Part shown: positions 1-11,841 of the stretch, one piece after another | How the letters are laid out: each line of letters begins with the position of its first letter | Numbering within the stretch: position 1 is the stretch's first letter | Assembly (NCBI GenBank): GCA_013339765.2 | Contig: CM023450.1 | Coordinates: forward strand, 42,686,245-42,750,244 | DNA: 64,000 nt | Direction: 5' to 3' | Source: Haemaphysalis longicornis | Lineage: Eukaryota > Arthropoda > Arachnida > Ixodida > Ixodidae | Program-made: the position numbers and the translations under genes | The notes under the pieces: model-generated | The model's database searches: none | What the model saw: the letters and a program-made list of their open reading frames with translations, nothing else | What the model was told of the DNA's origin: nothing

Positions 1-724
1 CATTCTCTCAATGTCTTCTTGGTAATTGCCATACATTACGCAGGTTTTGTGGGAAACAAATTGGTTTCCAGATTTTGATGTACGTATATATTATGGTCAA
101 TCCTGCACATTTGGTTTATGTTTTATAACATGAGTCGGTGTTTGTGTATAAACGTATTGCTTGGACCCTCTAGTAGCAGCTTTTCTAAGGGCCCAGATGT
201 TTTTGGCACCAATGTTTTCTCTTTACAAGTGTGTTAAATAAAATAATTAGATTGAATTGAAGTTACGGTGTAAGTGTGCCTATGATTTTGAACCTTTTGC
301 ACATTATAGTGGTGATATGGTATGACCAGGAAAACTTAGGTGAGACACGAATACCAAGGTACCTGCAGGATGATGCCTGCGACAGAGGGTGATTGTCTAT
401 GTTGTACGGATAGTTAGAAATGTCTCCTTTCTGTGTGAAAGACATAATTTTACAGTTTTGCCTGTTTCGTGAAATCAGGCTTTCTTACACCAGTAATTAG
501 TCCTGTTGAAGTCATCTTACAGTGTGAAGTGGTCGCCGGCACAGGTTATTTGGCAGTATATGATGCAATCGTCGGCGACTATTCGCATACAAGGTGAGGT
601 GTTTATCGGCAAATCGTTAATGTAGGTTAAGAATAGAAGGGGGCCAAGGACGCACTCTTGCGGAACGACTGAGGTTACGTGAGAAAAGGGGATTAGGAAT
701 TGTTTATTCCCGAGAGCTGCTGGC

Positions 725-766
725 GGTGGTACAACGCCTTAGCCATTGAGCCACCGCGGCGGGTGT
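725..766 (-). repeat. tRNA-head fragment of tick SINE
   Basis: A 40-base piece matches the 5' tRNA-like head of the full-length SINE at 39,622-39,868 (GAGCCACCGC next to AACGCCTTAGCCA on the plus strand). It interrupts the reading frame of the surrounding LINE, so it was probably inserted there and then reduced. Confidence 0.5.
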
Positions 767-1560
767 GACTGCGCACTTTTAGGGTTAGTTTTACCGTTAT
801 TGACTGAAACAAGCAGAATGTAGCGATTTGCTAGCACCCATAATTTGTCTCTGTAGAGCACCCATTTATCACTGATGTCATGACTGAAAAAAGATGGAAG
901 GAATGTGTCAGTGTACAAGGTTTCTAGTTCGGGCCTCGGCGTTGATTTTGCTGCAAGTTATCTTTACTCTAATCGCGGATTTTTTAATTTCAATGCCAGT
1001 GAACGATAGCCAAATTTTAAGGGTTACTTGAAGAAGGCTACGATCGCTCAACCCATCTATGTGTAATACGGTGTCAACTGTTTCAGGAGCGGTGGTCAGA
1101 ATTAGGTCGAGGGTGTTAGAACAGCGACTGGGCTGATTCACCATTTGGGATACGTTAAAGTCTAAGGCCAGCTTGATATATTCCGTAGACATGCGGCAAG
1201 GGGGAGACAACTAGTTCCAGTGAATCGCGAGAAAATTGAAATTGCTGAAGATGTAGACCGAATTGGTGCGGCGCAACTGGATGGCCTCAGTGATGCTACT
1301 GCGAATGAACGGCTACAGTCAAGAGGCCGGCAGCAATTGCGGATGAAGCAGTGTGGTGGACTGGGTACTTACTGCAAGTTACCCAGATAATTTCTTGATG
1401 GCGTACGATTGCAAAGTCTTTTTTACTGTGAGAAAAACACCCCCGCCTCGCTCATTTGTATGGTCATTTCGGTAAATGTTGAAATTGTTATGGTCAGGAA
1501 GAACTTCGTTATCGGTTATGTCAGAATATAGCCATGCTATACTCTGAAATAGTTTCTGAC

Positions 1561-1598
1561 TTGCCCTCATTGAAACCTGCAGGTTTCGATGAGGGCAA
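1561..1598. repeat. Near-perfect 38-bp palindrome
   Basis: The two 19-base arms (TTGCCCTCATTGAAACCTG and its complement) differ at one position. It lies where the endonuclease frame jumps from ILALIET to WLYSDI, inside about 55 extra bases. Confidence 0.7.
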
Positions 1599-1699
1599 GA
1601 ATATCTAAGCCACAGTCGCCTAGGAATCCCGTTTTGGCATTAGGCTGCGAATGTTAGCAGGCGATAGCGATAATGTGGAAAATGCTTGAATTGGCGTAG

Positions 1700-2660
1700 A
1701 CATATTCTGATCTTGCGCGCACGCGTTATACTTTTTAGCTATCTCCAGCTAGTACCATAGCACCAGTGTTGACGTCATCAATGTAAGTCTGCTTGTTAAT
1801 GTGCATGCGGTCAGCAGAAACCTTGAAAGGCTTGTTCTGAGCTTTCACAAAGCCCACCAGTTTACGTCTTGCCGGTCGTGTTGCCAGGGGAAAACCTACG
1901 CCAATGGAAAAGGTCGTTCCTTTTAGTTTTCATGCTGAATACAAGATCTCCTGTTTTTTCTTGTAGAATGCTAGTTTTGCTATGCCCATTTTCCCCCGGT
2001 GAACTTGCCGAGCCTGTGTACACGCTCGAATTGTCATCTAGTTGTTGTTATTTCCAGTTTTTATGAGCAAAACGCGATTACTTTATCATCTGCTGCGACC
2101 CATTCTTCTTCCTCGTTATCTTCAATCCCAAAGAAGAGCAGTTTAGATCGGCGCTGCCTATTTTCAGCATCGTCGCATCGGGACGAGATGACTGTAAACA
2201 GATCTGAAATCTTCAGCAGGGTGTTGTTAGAGGGACATACTGCGTTAGGCTACAATGCAATGGTTGTCTTGAAGGCAGCGACTTTACTGTTGAGTAGTTT
2301 GATCTGATTCTTAGCAGCTTCTTGCTCTCCACTCACTCTTTTCAGATCAGCTAATATTGCGGCGTGCTCAGCTTCTAGCTTCTTAATTGTTTGTAAGGCT
2401 AAAGCGAAGGCGTCGGCTTCGGCCTTACTCATCGGGGACGGGTTCCATTCAATACGGCCCGATAGCATAAGCGGTAGGTTTCGAACGGAAGAACACAGAA
2501 CGGAAGCATACACAATAATCGCCTGAGTACATCGCAAAACTCTGGTGGGCACGACACCGCAACAGAACAGTAATGACTGCGCTTTATACAGGAAGCACTG
2601 GTCATATAACTGACTTGTAACACCAGTGGACGTAAGTCACCCATCCAATATGCGTCAAGC
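1700..2660 (-). pseudogene. LINE ORF1 remnant (coiled coil plus RRM-like domain)
   Basis: Lies directly 5' (minus strand) of the endonuclease/RT above and reads as ORF1 of the same element. At 2,250-2,435 it encodes a heptad-rich stretch (KAEADAFALALQTIKKLEAE and on), predicted to be a coiled coil for trimerisation. After one stop, RRSKLLFFGIEDNEEEEW follows at about 2,090-2,160, matching the start of the RNA-recognition fold of LINE ORF1 proteins. A C-terminal piece with VSADRMHINKQTYIDD lies at about 1,770-1,840. ORF1p is an RNA-binding chaperone of the element RNP. Internal stops show decay. Confidence 0.6.
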
Positions 2661-3440
2661 ATGAGGTGGAAGATTATCGCTCAAAGCAAGGCGGAGTGGT
2701 TCCATGCAGGACGGCCATATAGAGTTATTGAAGGGGGCAAAGGGACATATCATTCCATTCAATTGCGGATGGTTGAAGCGCCCATCCCGCCAGACTCTGT
2801 GCCATTTTTATAGCGAGTTCATTGCGTACGCCTAAACGTACATTCTTGGAATGGCGACATCGATCATTCTGCTTGTCCAATTGGGTGAGTGTACGCCGCA
2901 TAGACAAACCTTAATTATTGCCGGAACTTTAAGCAAAGTTGATATTCAATCAGCGCCTGAAAAGTTACCAGAACGAGTTTGAAAATGAGAGCACTGGCAG
3001 ATACTTGGCTTTCAACGATTAGACGAGAGCGAGGTCATCGTCGGCAGATGAAGAAGACGTTAGAGTTTATCAGATACAGTTAAAACCATGAACGTTGGAG
3101 TAACGTGTGAGCACGAGAAGCTGAGAGAGACGAGAAGAGAGAGAGAGAGGAGAGCTAGAGAGAGAGAGGAGAGAGGACAGAGATAGCAGATATAGAGGAG
3201 AGAATTAAGATGAGTATCTTGTGATGTTAGATGATTGAATGAGACGTCATAGAGCGAGAACCAATCTTTAACGATCTCGGCGATGTTCAGCCGAGCTAAG
3301 CCGCCTATAGCTTGCTACGCATGATGACTGCGGTGACAATGATAATTGTAATGATGAAGAGGAACACACAAGATTTTAACTATTTACAAAGTCTGATCAA
3401 GGGTTGTGGCTTTTAGATAGGTCAATGAAGCTTTTGTAGC
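2661..3440. other. Unassigned spacer with GA-rich simple repeat
   Basis: No convincing coding frame. A purine-rich GAGA tract covers about 3,119-3,200. Nothing else is recognised. Confidence 0.6.
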
Positions 3441-4690
3441 ACGACCGACACGTTTGGAAGAATTCCAGGGCCTAATACGCCCTCAGTTCTATCCTGCGGA
3501 AAGCGGCCGGCCCAGAGACACTGCGAGACACACTCTTTGCGTACTAAATCGCGCACAGTCGCATATTACATGCTTCAGATCTTCAGCCACATCACACTCT
3601 AGGCACAGTGGCGAGGTGGACTGGTTGATTTTGTCACAGTAGTATCGCGTGTAGGCGATATTCAACCGCACCGCATACGGTGGAGTACTGCTTCATCATG
3701 CTTGGATATCCCAGGTGGCATGCTAAAGTTAAAATGGGGTCGATAGCGTAGAGGGGCGCGTAATGATGGGATGCGTCTGTCCAAATCGATCGCTGCAGCT
3801 CCATGCCACCCTGGATGCAAGTGCTGAAGCATCTTTCCGAGAAAATGGTACCGCTACTTGTGGTCCACGTTGGCTATGCGCTATGAATGCTGCAGTGTCC
3901 GCCTTAACATTTTCAGTTATTTCGCAATGGGCAGGAAGCCACAGGAGTGTAATTTTATGACGCGCCTGCAGAGATTGGGGATGCAAAGCATGTACATCAA
4001 GCACAAGTTGATCTTTGGGGAAAGACGCCAAACATTGCAGTGCAGCGCGAGAGTCCGTGAAGATGGCCCACACACGTGCAGGCTGCTCGATATGAGCCAA
4101 AAAGGCCAGCCGCCGAGCTGCAAGTTCGGTAGCCGTAGATGACATTTTGTGGCTGAGAATGGCACTGAGGGTGCGCGATGAAGGTATCCACACGCGACAG
4201 TGGATGATGTTGATGACACCGATCCGTCAGTGTACAGATGTGTGTGTGTACTCCGTACGTGTGGTGGATATATTCAAGGGTGAAAAACCGCATAGCGGCA
4301 GGTGGAATATGCCTCTTGCTTGAAATTCCGGGCACTGTGGTCACTATTTTCATGGTTTGGAACATCCAGGGTGGATGCAGAGGAAGAGCTGGCGGCTGGT
4401 AATGATGCGGCAGGAGGTCACGCACTTCAGGGACTGAACTTGGCGCTAAAGTGTGATCCCATTGCCTTCCCACAATCCGCAGTCGCACGCGAAGAAGCTC
4501 TTGCGTGCCGAGAGCCATGGGTGACAGGCGTCGGCTCTTCGTCAGTGTTCCCAAAGTCGAGGTAGTTCTCGGGACACCAATGCAGGTCCTCAAGATCTGC
4601 GCTTGCATGGACTCTAGAGCCTTGGTCGTTCCTTTAGAAAGAGGGACCAATACAGGGATGCTGTAGCGTATCAAGCCAACGCAGAGAGCT
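3440..4690 (-). pseudogene. LINE RNase H and C-terminal zinc-finger remnant
   Basis: 3' half of a minus-strand non-LTR element of the R1/I type. A connector region (RYSIPVLVPLSKGTTKALE at about 4,610-4,670) leads into an RNase H domain at 3,729-4,193. That domain shows the expected order: a glutamate in ATELAARRLA, an aspartate in IFTDSRAALQCL, then the loop WLPAHCEITENVKADTAA. A terminal cysteine/histidine motif (CLECDVAEDLKHVICDC, at about 3,540-3,610) closes the protein. The parts lie in different frames and contain stops. Lineages with RNase H downstream of RT use it to remove template RNA. Confidence 0.75.
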
Positions 4691-5925
4691 TCGTAGAGCC
4701 GCAGGAGAGAGTTAACAGAGCAACCGCCGGAGTACTGGAGGGCATACGGAATATGCGGGCGATTGATGAGAGCTTCTCCTTGAGATGGCGGACATGAGGT
4801 GGCCAGGTGAGCGTCCTGTAGAATGTCAGCCCCAGAAACCTATGTTTGGAAACGTATGGGATGACATTGCCTCCAACAGTGAGCCCTTAGTTCGTGAGGT
4901 CCCGCTTCGTAAAAGACAACGCAGCACATTTGCTTGCCGAGATTTCCAATCCTCGTGCTGCCAAGAACGCTGCAATGGAGTCGATTGCTCGCTGCAGTAT
5001 CGACCGTAGCCCACGCCTGTTACAGCCAGAGCTCCATATGCAGATATCGTCCACGTAGAGGGAGATTTCGACCGACTGCGGCAAGCATTTCTCCAGGCCT
5101 ATAATGGAGATGTTGAAGAGCGTGGGTCTTATCACTCCGCCCTGAGGAACCCCTCGGGTCACTCTGTATAGTGCTGAGTCGCCGCTGTCTGTTGACATGT
5201 AGACGTACCTATCGGAAAGGTAGTCTGATAACCATGCATACATCCGGCCTCTGATACCCGAAGATTTCATAGCCGAGCGAATAGCTTCATGTGCTACGCA
5301 GTCATAGGCTGGTTTGATGTCCAGGAACACGGCAATGGTGATGTTTCGCCTATGCTTGGCTTGTTTGATGCTGGTTGCAAGTGAGATGGCATTATCAATG
5401 CTGCTGCGAACTTTGCGGAAACCAGACATCTGTGGTGGGTATACATTTCTGACTGTCAGATCCTAGTCCAAGCGATACAGCACCCCCTTCTCCATCAGCT
5501 TGCCTACACAGCTCAGGAGGGCTATGGGACGGTAGGACTCGATGGCAGTTGGAATTTTCCCTGGCTTGAGAACTGGCGCAATGCCAGCGTGTTTCTATTT
5601 TGGCTCTAAACGGCCAGTCTCCCACGAGCGATTAAAAACGTTTAGGGGGCACCTTTTCCCATTTTCGCCTAAATGGGACAGGGTTGTATAAGTGACTCCG
5701 TCCGGACCTGGGCACGTGGATTTTTTAATGGAGGCCAGTGCAGCCAGCAGTTCAGTCATTCACAATGGCACGTCCATTTGAGATCGACAGCTCTGGGGAA
5801 TCCTCAGTCGGGGGCGAAGATGATGGTAGCACAGGTGTCGGCACCATGGCAATTTTCCTACAGAAGGCGTTCGCAACGTGTAGATCAGTCGTGTTTTTGC
5901 TGAGTGTAATGGAGTAAATTAGTGC
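4690..5925 (-). pseudogene. LINE reverse transcriptase remnant (YVDD)
   Basis: Upstream (minus-strand) part of the same element as the RNase H. RT motifs appear in order. STCPGPDGVTY lies near 5,720 and PVLKPGKIPTAIESYRPIAL at about 5,530-5,585. FLDIKPAYDCVAHEAI follows at about 5,270-5,320, then VTRGVPQGGVIRPTLFNISI at about 5,110-5,165 and the catalytic LYVDDICIW at about 5,030-5,055. An uninterrupted stretch of 180 codons (4,887-5,429) is the best-preserved part. The 5' end (DLHVANAF) stops at about 5,925, where a different element starts, so ORF1 and endonuclease are absent (5' truncation). Confidence 0.8.
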
Positions 5926-5929
5926 AGTT

Positions 5930-6290
5930 TAGTTGGTTGGGTCCGCAGGCTCGGAACCAGGCGCCATGGAGCATAGCTGCTCTAAATAAGGGGCAAAAAG
6001 AAGTGGGGACAGAGGAGACACCTTTGTATAACCGACGATCGTGTCGCCACAGTCATCATAAGAAAGACGTACGCCGTTTTTTTAAAACAAGTGAACCAAT
6101 ATTCACATGCTCAAATAGTGAAGACAGAAAGAAGTGGCGCACCAGATCACAAGCGTTAGACAGGTCACTCTGAAGTAGAGCGAACAGCTCGTACGCGCCG
6201 GAGCAAAGCTCCAGAGCCGTACGAACAATGTGCAGATTGGTCTGCATTGAACGTCCATGCAAGCCGCACGTTGGTGAGGACCTATGAGCA
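5930..6290 (-). pseudogene. RT palm fragment of a different LINE family
   Basis: The minus strand encodes GRSMQTNLHIVRTALEL, then LLQSDLSNACDLVRHFFL with a degenerate catalytic aspartate region, then SPLLFAPYLEQLCS in a shifted frame. This pattern fits a CR1/L1-Tx1-like RT and is distinct from the adjacent R1-type RT. It is only a few hundred bases long and is truncated on both sides. Confidence 0.6.
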
Positions 6291-6365
6291 TAGAATCGCT
6301 AATTTAAGTCGGTTAGACCCAACTTTCGCAAAAATTTCATAATCCACATTAGAGAGTGCGATTTG

Positions 6366-6562
6366 CCAGTAACCCACGAGGTCTCGGGTTCGATCCCCGG
6401 TCGCGGCGGCCGCTTTTCTGATGGAGGCGAAAAGCAAAAACGCCCGTGTGTACGAGATTTCGGCGCACGTTGTCAAAATCAATCCGGAGCCCTCCACTAC
6501 GGCGCGCCTCATCGCCTGCGTTGCGTCGGCCCGTTAAACCCAACAGTCAATCAATCAATTTG
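6366..6562 (+). repeat. tRNA-derived SINE (Ruka-like), 5'-truncated
   Basis: Contains a Pol III box B (GGTTCGATCCC at about 6,388) and the body CGAAAAGCAAAAACGCCCG shared with the copies at 13,863 and 39,622. It ends in a CAATCAATCAAT tail. Box A is missing. The composition matches what I recall of the tick Ruka SINE, but the family name is from memory. Confidence 0.7.
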
Positions 6563-6784
6563 CCTGTAACCATCAACTGAAACCAGACTTTCCTTTTCTG
6601 TCGTCTTGAGAATTAAAGCACTGTGACTTTGGGTGAATTACCGGGGAAGAATTTATATTATGGGCACGAGTAAAAATGTTTAGTAGAACGGGCCACAAAA
6701 GATACTTAAAAACTTTCTAAAATTCTCCCAAAATTTCATCAGGGCCAGGTGACTTAGAAGTGGGAGGCTGATCAACAGCATTTT

Positions 6785-7640
6785 ATACATCATCATCATC
6801 ATCATCGTCGTCGTCGTCATCCTCAGGTCCACTGCAGGACAAAGGCCTGTCCCATCGACCTCCAACCGCTCTGTCTTGCGCTGCCCTAGTGAATAGCTTA
6901 CCCCCGAATTTCTCATAAGGTTTACGGCCTTCCCCTTCTTGTAGACCCATCTCTTGGTATCCACTTTGTTACCCTAATTGTCCACCGGTTGTCGGTTCGT
7001 ATCACTACATGGCCGGCCCAAGTACATTTCTTTTTCTTTGCTTGAACTATGGTATCGTCAAGTCTAGTTTGCTCTCTAATCCAGGCAGCTCGTTTTCTGT
7101 CCCTGAGTGTTATTCCTAACGTTATAAGTTCCACGGCCCGTTCAGCCGACCTGAGTTCGCTTTCGAGTTGTTTAGTAAGCTGCCTAGTTTCAGCTCTGTA
7201 TGTCAGAACAGGCAGTATGCACTGGTTGTAGATTTTCCTTTTGAGTAACAGAGCTTGCTTAATTTTGATTACTTGAAAGTGCTTGCCGAGTGCTCCCCAT
7301 CCTCTCTCGTGGTGTCTCTCTCGTGGTTGGGGTCAGCACTAACCATCTGTCCGAGGTAGTTGTATTCTGTTACTTATTCTACCGTTTCGTTTCGTAAGCT
7401 AAAGAGGACGTTTTCGGTATGCTTATTCCTCACTACTTTAGATTTATTCGTAGTTATTTTTAACCCCACGGCTATGCTTTCTGATTGTAGTTCCTCAAGT
7501 ATTGTTTGCATGTGTTCTGCAGTCTCACTCAGCAAGACTATGTCGTCCGCAAATTTCCAGAGGCTCAAGTATTTCCCCTTTATCCGTAATCCTATGTTTT
7601 CCCAGTCAAGCTTTCTACTTCAGTCAAGGTAATAGGGCCA
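6785..7640 (-). pseudogene. RTE-type LINE, 3' end with (ATG)n tail
   Basis: The minus strand first encodes the RT catalytic region LWKFADDIVLLSE (7,374-7,568), then the typical RTE linker ELITLGITLRDRKRAAWIRE and WAGHVVIRTDNRWTIRVTKW (6,922-7,134). A terminal GLCPAVDLR piece runs into an (ATG)n/(ACG)n tail at 6,787-6,820. The 5' RT motifs and the endonuclease are absent. Related truncated copies lie at 40,061, 41,090 and 43,720. Confidence 0.8.
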
Positions 7641-8690
7641 CATATGCATGAACAATGCTCATCTGAGGCGTAATAAGGGACACAAACAGGTATACACATC
7701 ATCGCTGTTTAGTCTGCCAGATATAGATGTGGCGCTAAGCAAATTTGTGTAACATTGCTCAAATTGATATAATTTCTTCGGTGGTGCTTACAGGTGCACC
7801 TTTAGAACGGATCTGTCCTATAAACTTAGCAGCCGTGCTGCGACGCTCATCTAGCAAGGCCTGACGAGTAGGATGCTCAGAATGCTGGACAGCGATTATT
7901 ATGGGAACGCACAACGCTCCTTGAAGCCGACACCTTCACAGTAGCAATTTCTTCAAGACATGTACCTGGCTCCTCACATTCAAAGTTGTATAGGCTGGTA
8001 CAGGCTCTTTTTAAGTAGCTGTTCCTCAGATCGTCTATGATGGTTGTTTACCGAAGCTGTCTCAATGCGAGCCCGCGAACTTCCTGCTTGAACATTTCCA
8101 GGCAGCAAATAAAGACAAGTCCGCCGAGAAGCAACGGGGCAATACTGCGCGTGCATTGCTGCAAAAGCATTCATCCTTTAGAAGCGATGATTTAAATTTT
8201 CTAGGTGCCCACTGTGGTCGGAAGGCAGAACGAGCGCCTCCACCTACATGCAGGATAACGAGGCAGAAGTCAGGAGAAGGCACCGCTTTAACGTTAGAAA
8301 CGGGGTTCCTGCAAAATAGCGCTGAAGAACTGTGAATCCTGTCAAGACAAGCATGGGACTTTCCTCCACGGTGTATGTACGAGCAAGGAGTTCGAAACGG
8401 CACTCCGGTATCAACTAGCCCAGCAGTCGCAAGAACGAATGACAAGGCTTCAGCGCTCCTGTCCCGAGAAGTAGGCCCAGTGAATGAGTTGCCGCCTTCG
8501 ACTTGGAAACGTGTGTAAGAGACATTTATTCAGACCTACGTGAGTAGTTTGGGCACGCTATAGAAGTACGTTTCCGCAACATGTCTTTGCTTGGTGATGT
8601 GAATGTGGGTATGTGCCAGCCTGACGCTGCTAACGCCATCACGCGGCATCCAGTTGCGACTGCCCGGCGCCGTCCCAACAGGTGGAGCGC
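7641..8690. other. Unassigned region
   Basis: An open frame of 127 codons exists on the minus strand at 8,062-8,445 but has no recognisable motif and no supporting splice or repeat context. I see no gene here. Confidence 0.5.
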
Positions 8691-8694
8691 GAAG

Positions 8695-8815
8695 AGGAGG
8701 AACGCGTTGGGGCTGGATCTGGAGCTGTGGACATGGTGGCCCACCCACAAGTCTCCCTCTGATCTTTCTAACCCCCCCCCCCCCCTCCATATTTTCTAAA
8801 ATTAAATTTTTCTAG
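8695..8815 (+). repeat. Dispersed repeat, copy 1 (C-rich tail)
   Basis: Shares an ordered set of blocks with 15,530-15,660: CTGGAGC, TGGACATG, GGCCC, CCCACAAGT, TTTCTA, a poly-C run, ATATTTTCTA and TTTTTCTA. Both copies have the same orientation. The family is not recognised. Confidence 0.55.
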
Positions 8816-9094
8816 TACTAGAACTAACGCGTTGGGGCTATTTGCGGCCTGGCATTACGCCGAACGTCACACTTTGAGCTGTGGCGCCGTCAACCGATAA
8901 GCTTGACCTGCACTGACCTTGACTTAGCTTAATTGGCACGCCAAAGGGTTCAGCTAGTCACACATACACGTTTAACAAGGACGATTGGACGGCTCGGTCA
9001 TAGTAATGAAGAGTGGAAAAAGGCGAAAAGGGAAAGGATGACGGTGATAAAAAGAGGACATGTTCGCTCGGCAACTCGACATTAAGGACTTACG

Positions 9095-9470
9095 CGATCC
9101 TATTCCTATGGCAGTCACTAATTCATGACCCACGGAATTAAGAATCACCGTGTACCAATAACGAAAGTTTTACAAATTCATATAAATGTTCCTAACGGCC
9201 CAGTTTGGTTAATTTAAAATATATCGCTTTTTTATTTAAATAAATGGTAAACAAGAAACACGTTTTGGTTTATCTAGCTGTCTAGCAAGCGGCAGTTTTT
9301 TTTTCTATTTCAGTACAGAAGTGATAAATTTCTAAAATAAGCAAACTAGACCGCTAGGAACATGTCTATGTATATTTGTAAAACTTTTCGTATTGGTGCA
9401 TGATGGTTTGTAAGCCTGTTGGTCATGAAAGAGAGCCCCATGGCAATGCTCACAGGTGAGGCCCTTTTAA
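9095..9470. repeat. Foldback (long inverted-repeat) element
   Basis: The arm at about 9,147-9,210 is the reverse complement of 9,341-9,405 (for example TTGTAAAACTTTC beside ATTGGT, and AGGAACAT). Weaker pairing extends outward through GGTCATGAA and inward through AAACT and TAAAAT. The whole region could fold into one imperfect hairpin. No protein frame is present, consistent with a non-autonomous foldback or MITE. Confidence 0.6.
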
Positions 9471-9780
9471 CGCTTTTTAAAAATTTCTAAACAACCTGGT
9501 AAGTGCCGTCACCGATTTGGTGTTAAACAAAACAGGCCATAGAATGGAACCTTTATGCGAAGTATTAAGTGGAAGCGAACGTACGGCATTCTCAAAACAC
9601 TATTAAGGAAGCTCATTCGTCCCTGTTCTTGAAAGAGAATTTGACGACACACGTGCAGATTTTGTTCCCCTAGTTATTTCTGAAAATGATAAACTCGGCA
9701 TCGTTTATCTTGCATCTCAACACAGTGCCGACTCCGGAGTCACTGCGACACATAGCAAGACTATCGACCATCTACTGACT
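9471..9780. other. Unassigned spacer
   Basis: No reading frame or repeat structure was recognised. Confidence 0.5.
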
Positions 9781-9784
9781 GACT

Positions 9785-10095
9785 GAATAAACTTTATTGA
9801 AGTAAAGGTAGAGGAAAGGGGGAAGGGGAGAAAAGGATAGGAGAATCATAGGTGGAACCCTTTGTCCAGGGCTCCAGTGGCTTCTGCTCCTGTCTTCGCC
9901 CGGCCAGCCCGGCTGATTTGGACCACCTACCGACCGCGGTCGGTGCGGCATCTGGTGGTTGCCTCTCGGAACTGACAGAAATAGAGCGAGCGGTGCGCTC
10001 AGAAAACGTGGCGCCCTCGAGTAACGTTGTCAGGAGGTGTTTAGATGGTTGTTCTACAGCCAGACTACAGAAGGCGCGCGCGTGCTAGCTTCATC
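9785..10095 (-). mobile_element. Probable LINE 3' end fragment
   Basis: The minus strand ends in a TTCAATAAAGTTTATTCAG tail, typical of LINE 3' ends in this window, preceded by an open but degenerate frame. It abuts a plus-strand LINE. Assignment rests mainly on the tail and position. Confidence 0.4.
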
Positions 10096-10109
10096 AGAGC
10101 CTAGGCTCT

Positions 10110-11830
10110 GAGCTTCATTACAATTGCCAAGCACAATTCGAACAATTTCTAGTACTTTGAAAACCTGAGTGCTACTGAAAAGTATGTTAGACCCTAGCAA
10201 CTCAAGAAGAGAGAACAACCACAACCTCAGAAGTGTGGCACACACTTTCAGGGGCAACAATGAAGAGTTAATAGAAGGCCTGAAATGCAAATTCTGCGCA
10301 ACGCCAAGGAACGAAGCACTGCAGCGAAAAAAAAACCGGGGATTAGGAACGAGCTGCTAGACAGAGAAATCCTGTAGGAGGAAGTTTTCAATGCAATGGT
10401 CTCTGCCAAAAAAAAAGTGCCCCAGGGAAAGATGGCATTAACAACACCATGCTTCAGAACCTGGGACAGATCGAGAAACTTACTGAGTGCATAAACGAAC
10501 AGCTGTGGATTCCGGGTGCAGTACCGGGAGAATGGCGCCACTCGGATATTGTATCCATTCCTAAAACGGGCAAAACACCTGCGATCAAAAACCCCAGACC
10601 AACCTCCCTTACGTCATGCGTAGAAAAACTTAGAGAGAGCCATTACCAGCAGACTTACAAACTACATAGAGGACAACAATATTTTCCAGGTAGCATAGTA
10701 GGGTTTAGAGCTCGTCTGGCAACACACAATGCCTTCCTCCTCCTCAAAGAATAAGTATTCAAGAAAGAGGCACAAGGAGAACACTGTATACTCGCACTAG
10801 ACCTCAAACGTGCGTTCGACAATGTTTCGCACACAACCATACTGGACTCCCTCAGGGAGACATGATGCGGGGAACGCATCTACAATTACATGTAAGCCTT
10901 CCTGACGAACCGAACCGTCTCAGTCGGCATAGGTGAACTACGATCGAAACCCTTCACAATGCCGAACGCCGGAACTCCGTCAAGGCTCGATTATATCACC
11001 TCTGTTATTTAATCTCACTATGATAAAGATCGCCAAAAAACCCAGAGAGCTTCCAGCTATCAGCCACGCCATGTACGCAGACGATATCACGATATGGGCA
11101 GCAGAGAAAATAACATACCATACAACATGCAGTCAACTGGGTAGCCAAACAAGCAGCAGATAATGGACTTAAGTGTGCACCAGAGAAGTCGGAAATCATT
11201 AGAGTCTACCGAAAGAGTAAACGACAAGATCTCTATAAAAATCGGATCCTATGAAATACCAGAACGAAGTCAGGTTCGTATTCTAGGAATGATCATACAG
11301 AGAAACGGACGAGCCGAGCAAACAATTGATAAAATCAACAAATCCGCAACCCAACTCTCTCGTATAGTGAGGGGGATCACCAAAGCCCAGAAAGGCCTAC
11401 GCGAAGGAGAAACCTTACGTATAATGCAGCACTCAACATGAGAAGAATATCATACAATTTGTCATACCATAGGATGCGCAAGCAACAAGTGAGAATAAAC
11501 ACTATTATCAGGTCGGCATACAAAGTTGCTCTGTTTCTGCCCATGTATAATGCAAACGAACACCATATTCAACCCCTTCGAGGAGATAAGGAAAGCCCTA
11601 CTCTTGTCACAAAAATACGACTTGCCCGCACCAAAACCGGATGGTACATCTTGTGGAGAATCCACAGCCAGCCAGAGAGAAAGATCCCCGATGCAATGAC
11701 CGACCTCCTCCCAGATCGAAGCATCAAAATCAAAACGCTCTCACTGCCTAGAAATATGGACCCTGAACTCACCACGACAGAAGACAAGCGAGAATGAAAT
11801 ATCTTAGGATGAAATTTCAACAACCATACT
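10110..11830 (+). pseudogene. LINE reverse transcriptase remnant, truncated before RNase H
   Basis: The plus strand carries RT motifs over several frames. These are PGEWRHSDIVSIPKTGKTP at about 10,525-10,580, a RPTSLTSCVEK block, and DLKRAFDNV at about 10,800. A shifted LRQGSIISPLLFNLTM precedes the catalytic MYADDITIWA at about 11,070-11,100. The thumb region (VRILGMIIQRNGRAEQTIDK) and a linker with SLPRNMDPELTTTEDKRE follow. The endonuclease upstream and the RNase H downstream are missing. It ends at the ATGG array. Confidence 0.75.
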
Positions 11831-11841
11831 AACATAGTTTA

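Larger units (their letters stand above)
1..1700 (-). pseudogene. LINE ORF2 remnant: endonuclease plus reverse transcriptase, cut by window edge
   Basis: Broken second ORF of a non-LTR retrotransposon. From high to low coordinates, the minus strand first encodes an exonuclease/endonuclease/phosphatase-type endonuclease. It shows DNEVLPDHNNF and GGGVFLTVKK at about 1,400-1,500, then NTLDLILTTAPE and a degenerate SDR (normally SDH) at about 1,050-1,120. Next comes a reverse transcriptase with LTYINDLP followed by VADDCIIYC at about 555-620; the ADD is the catalytic aspartate pair. A piece reading YLGIRVSPKFSW near 340 matches the region after the palm. Stops and frameshifts are frequent, so the copy is dead. 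It runs off the left edge. The RT and ORF1 suggest a CR1/L2/L1-like clade, but the clade is not certain. Confidence 0.75.

Noticed and set aside
6363..6400. Possible tRNA gene because of a box B
   Set aside because: The body and tail match the SINE family; no complete cloverleaf is present.
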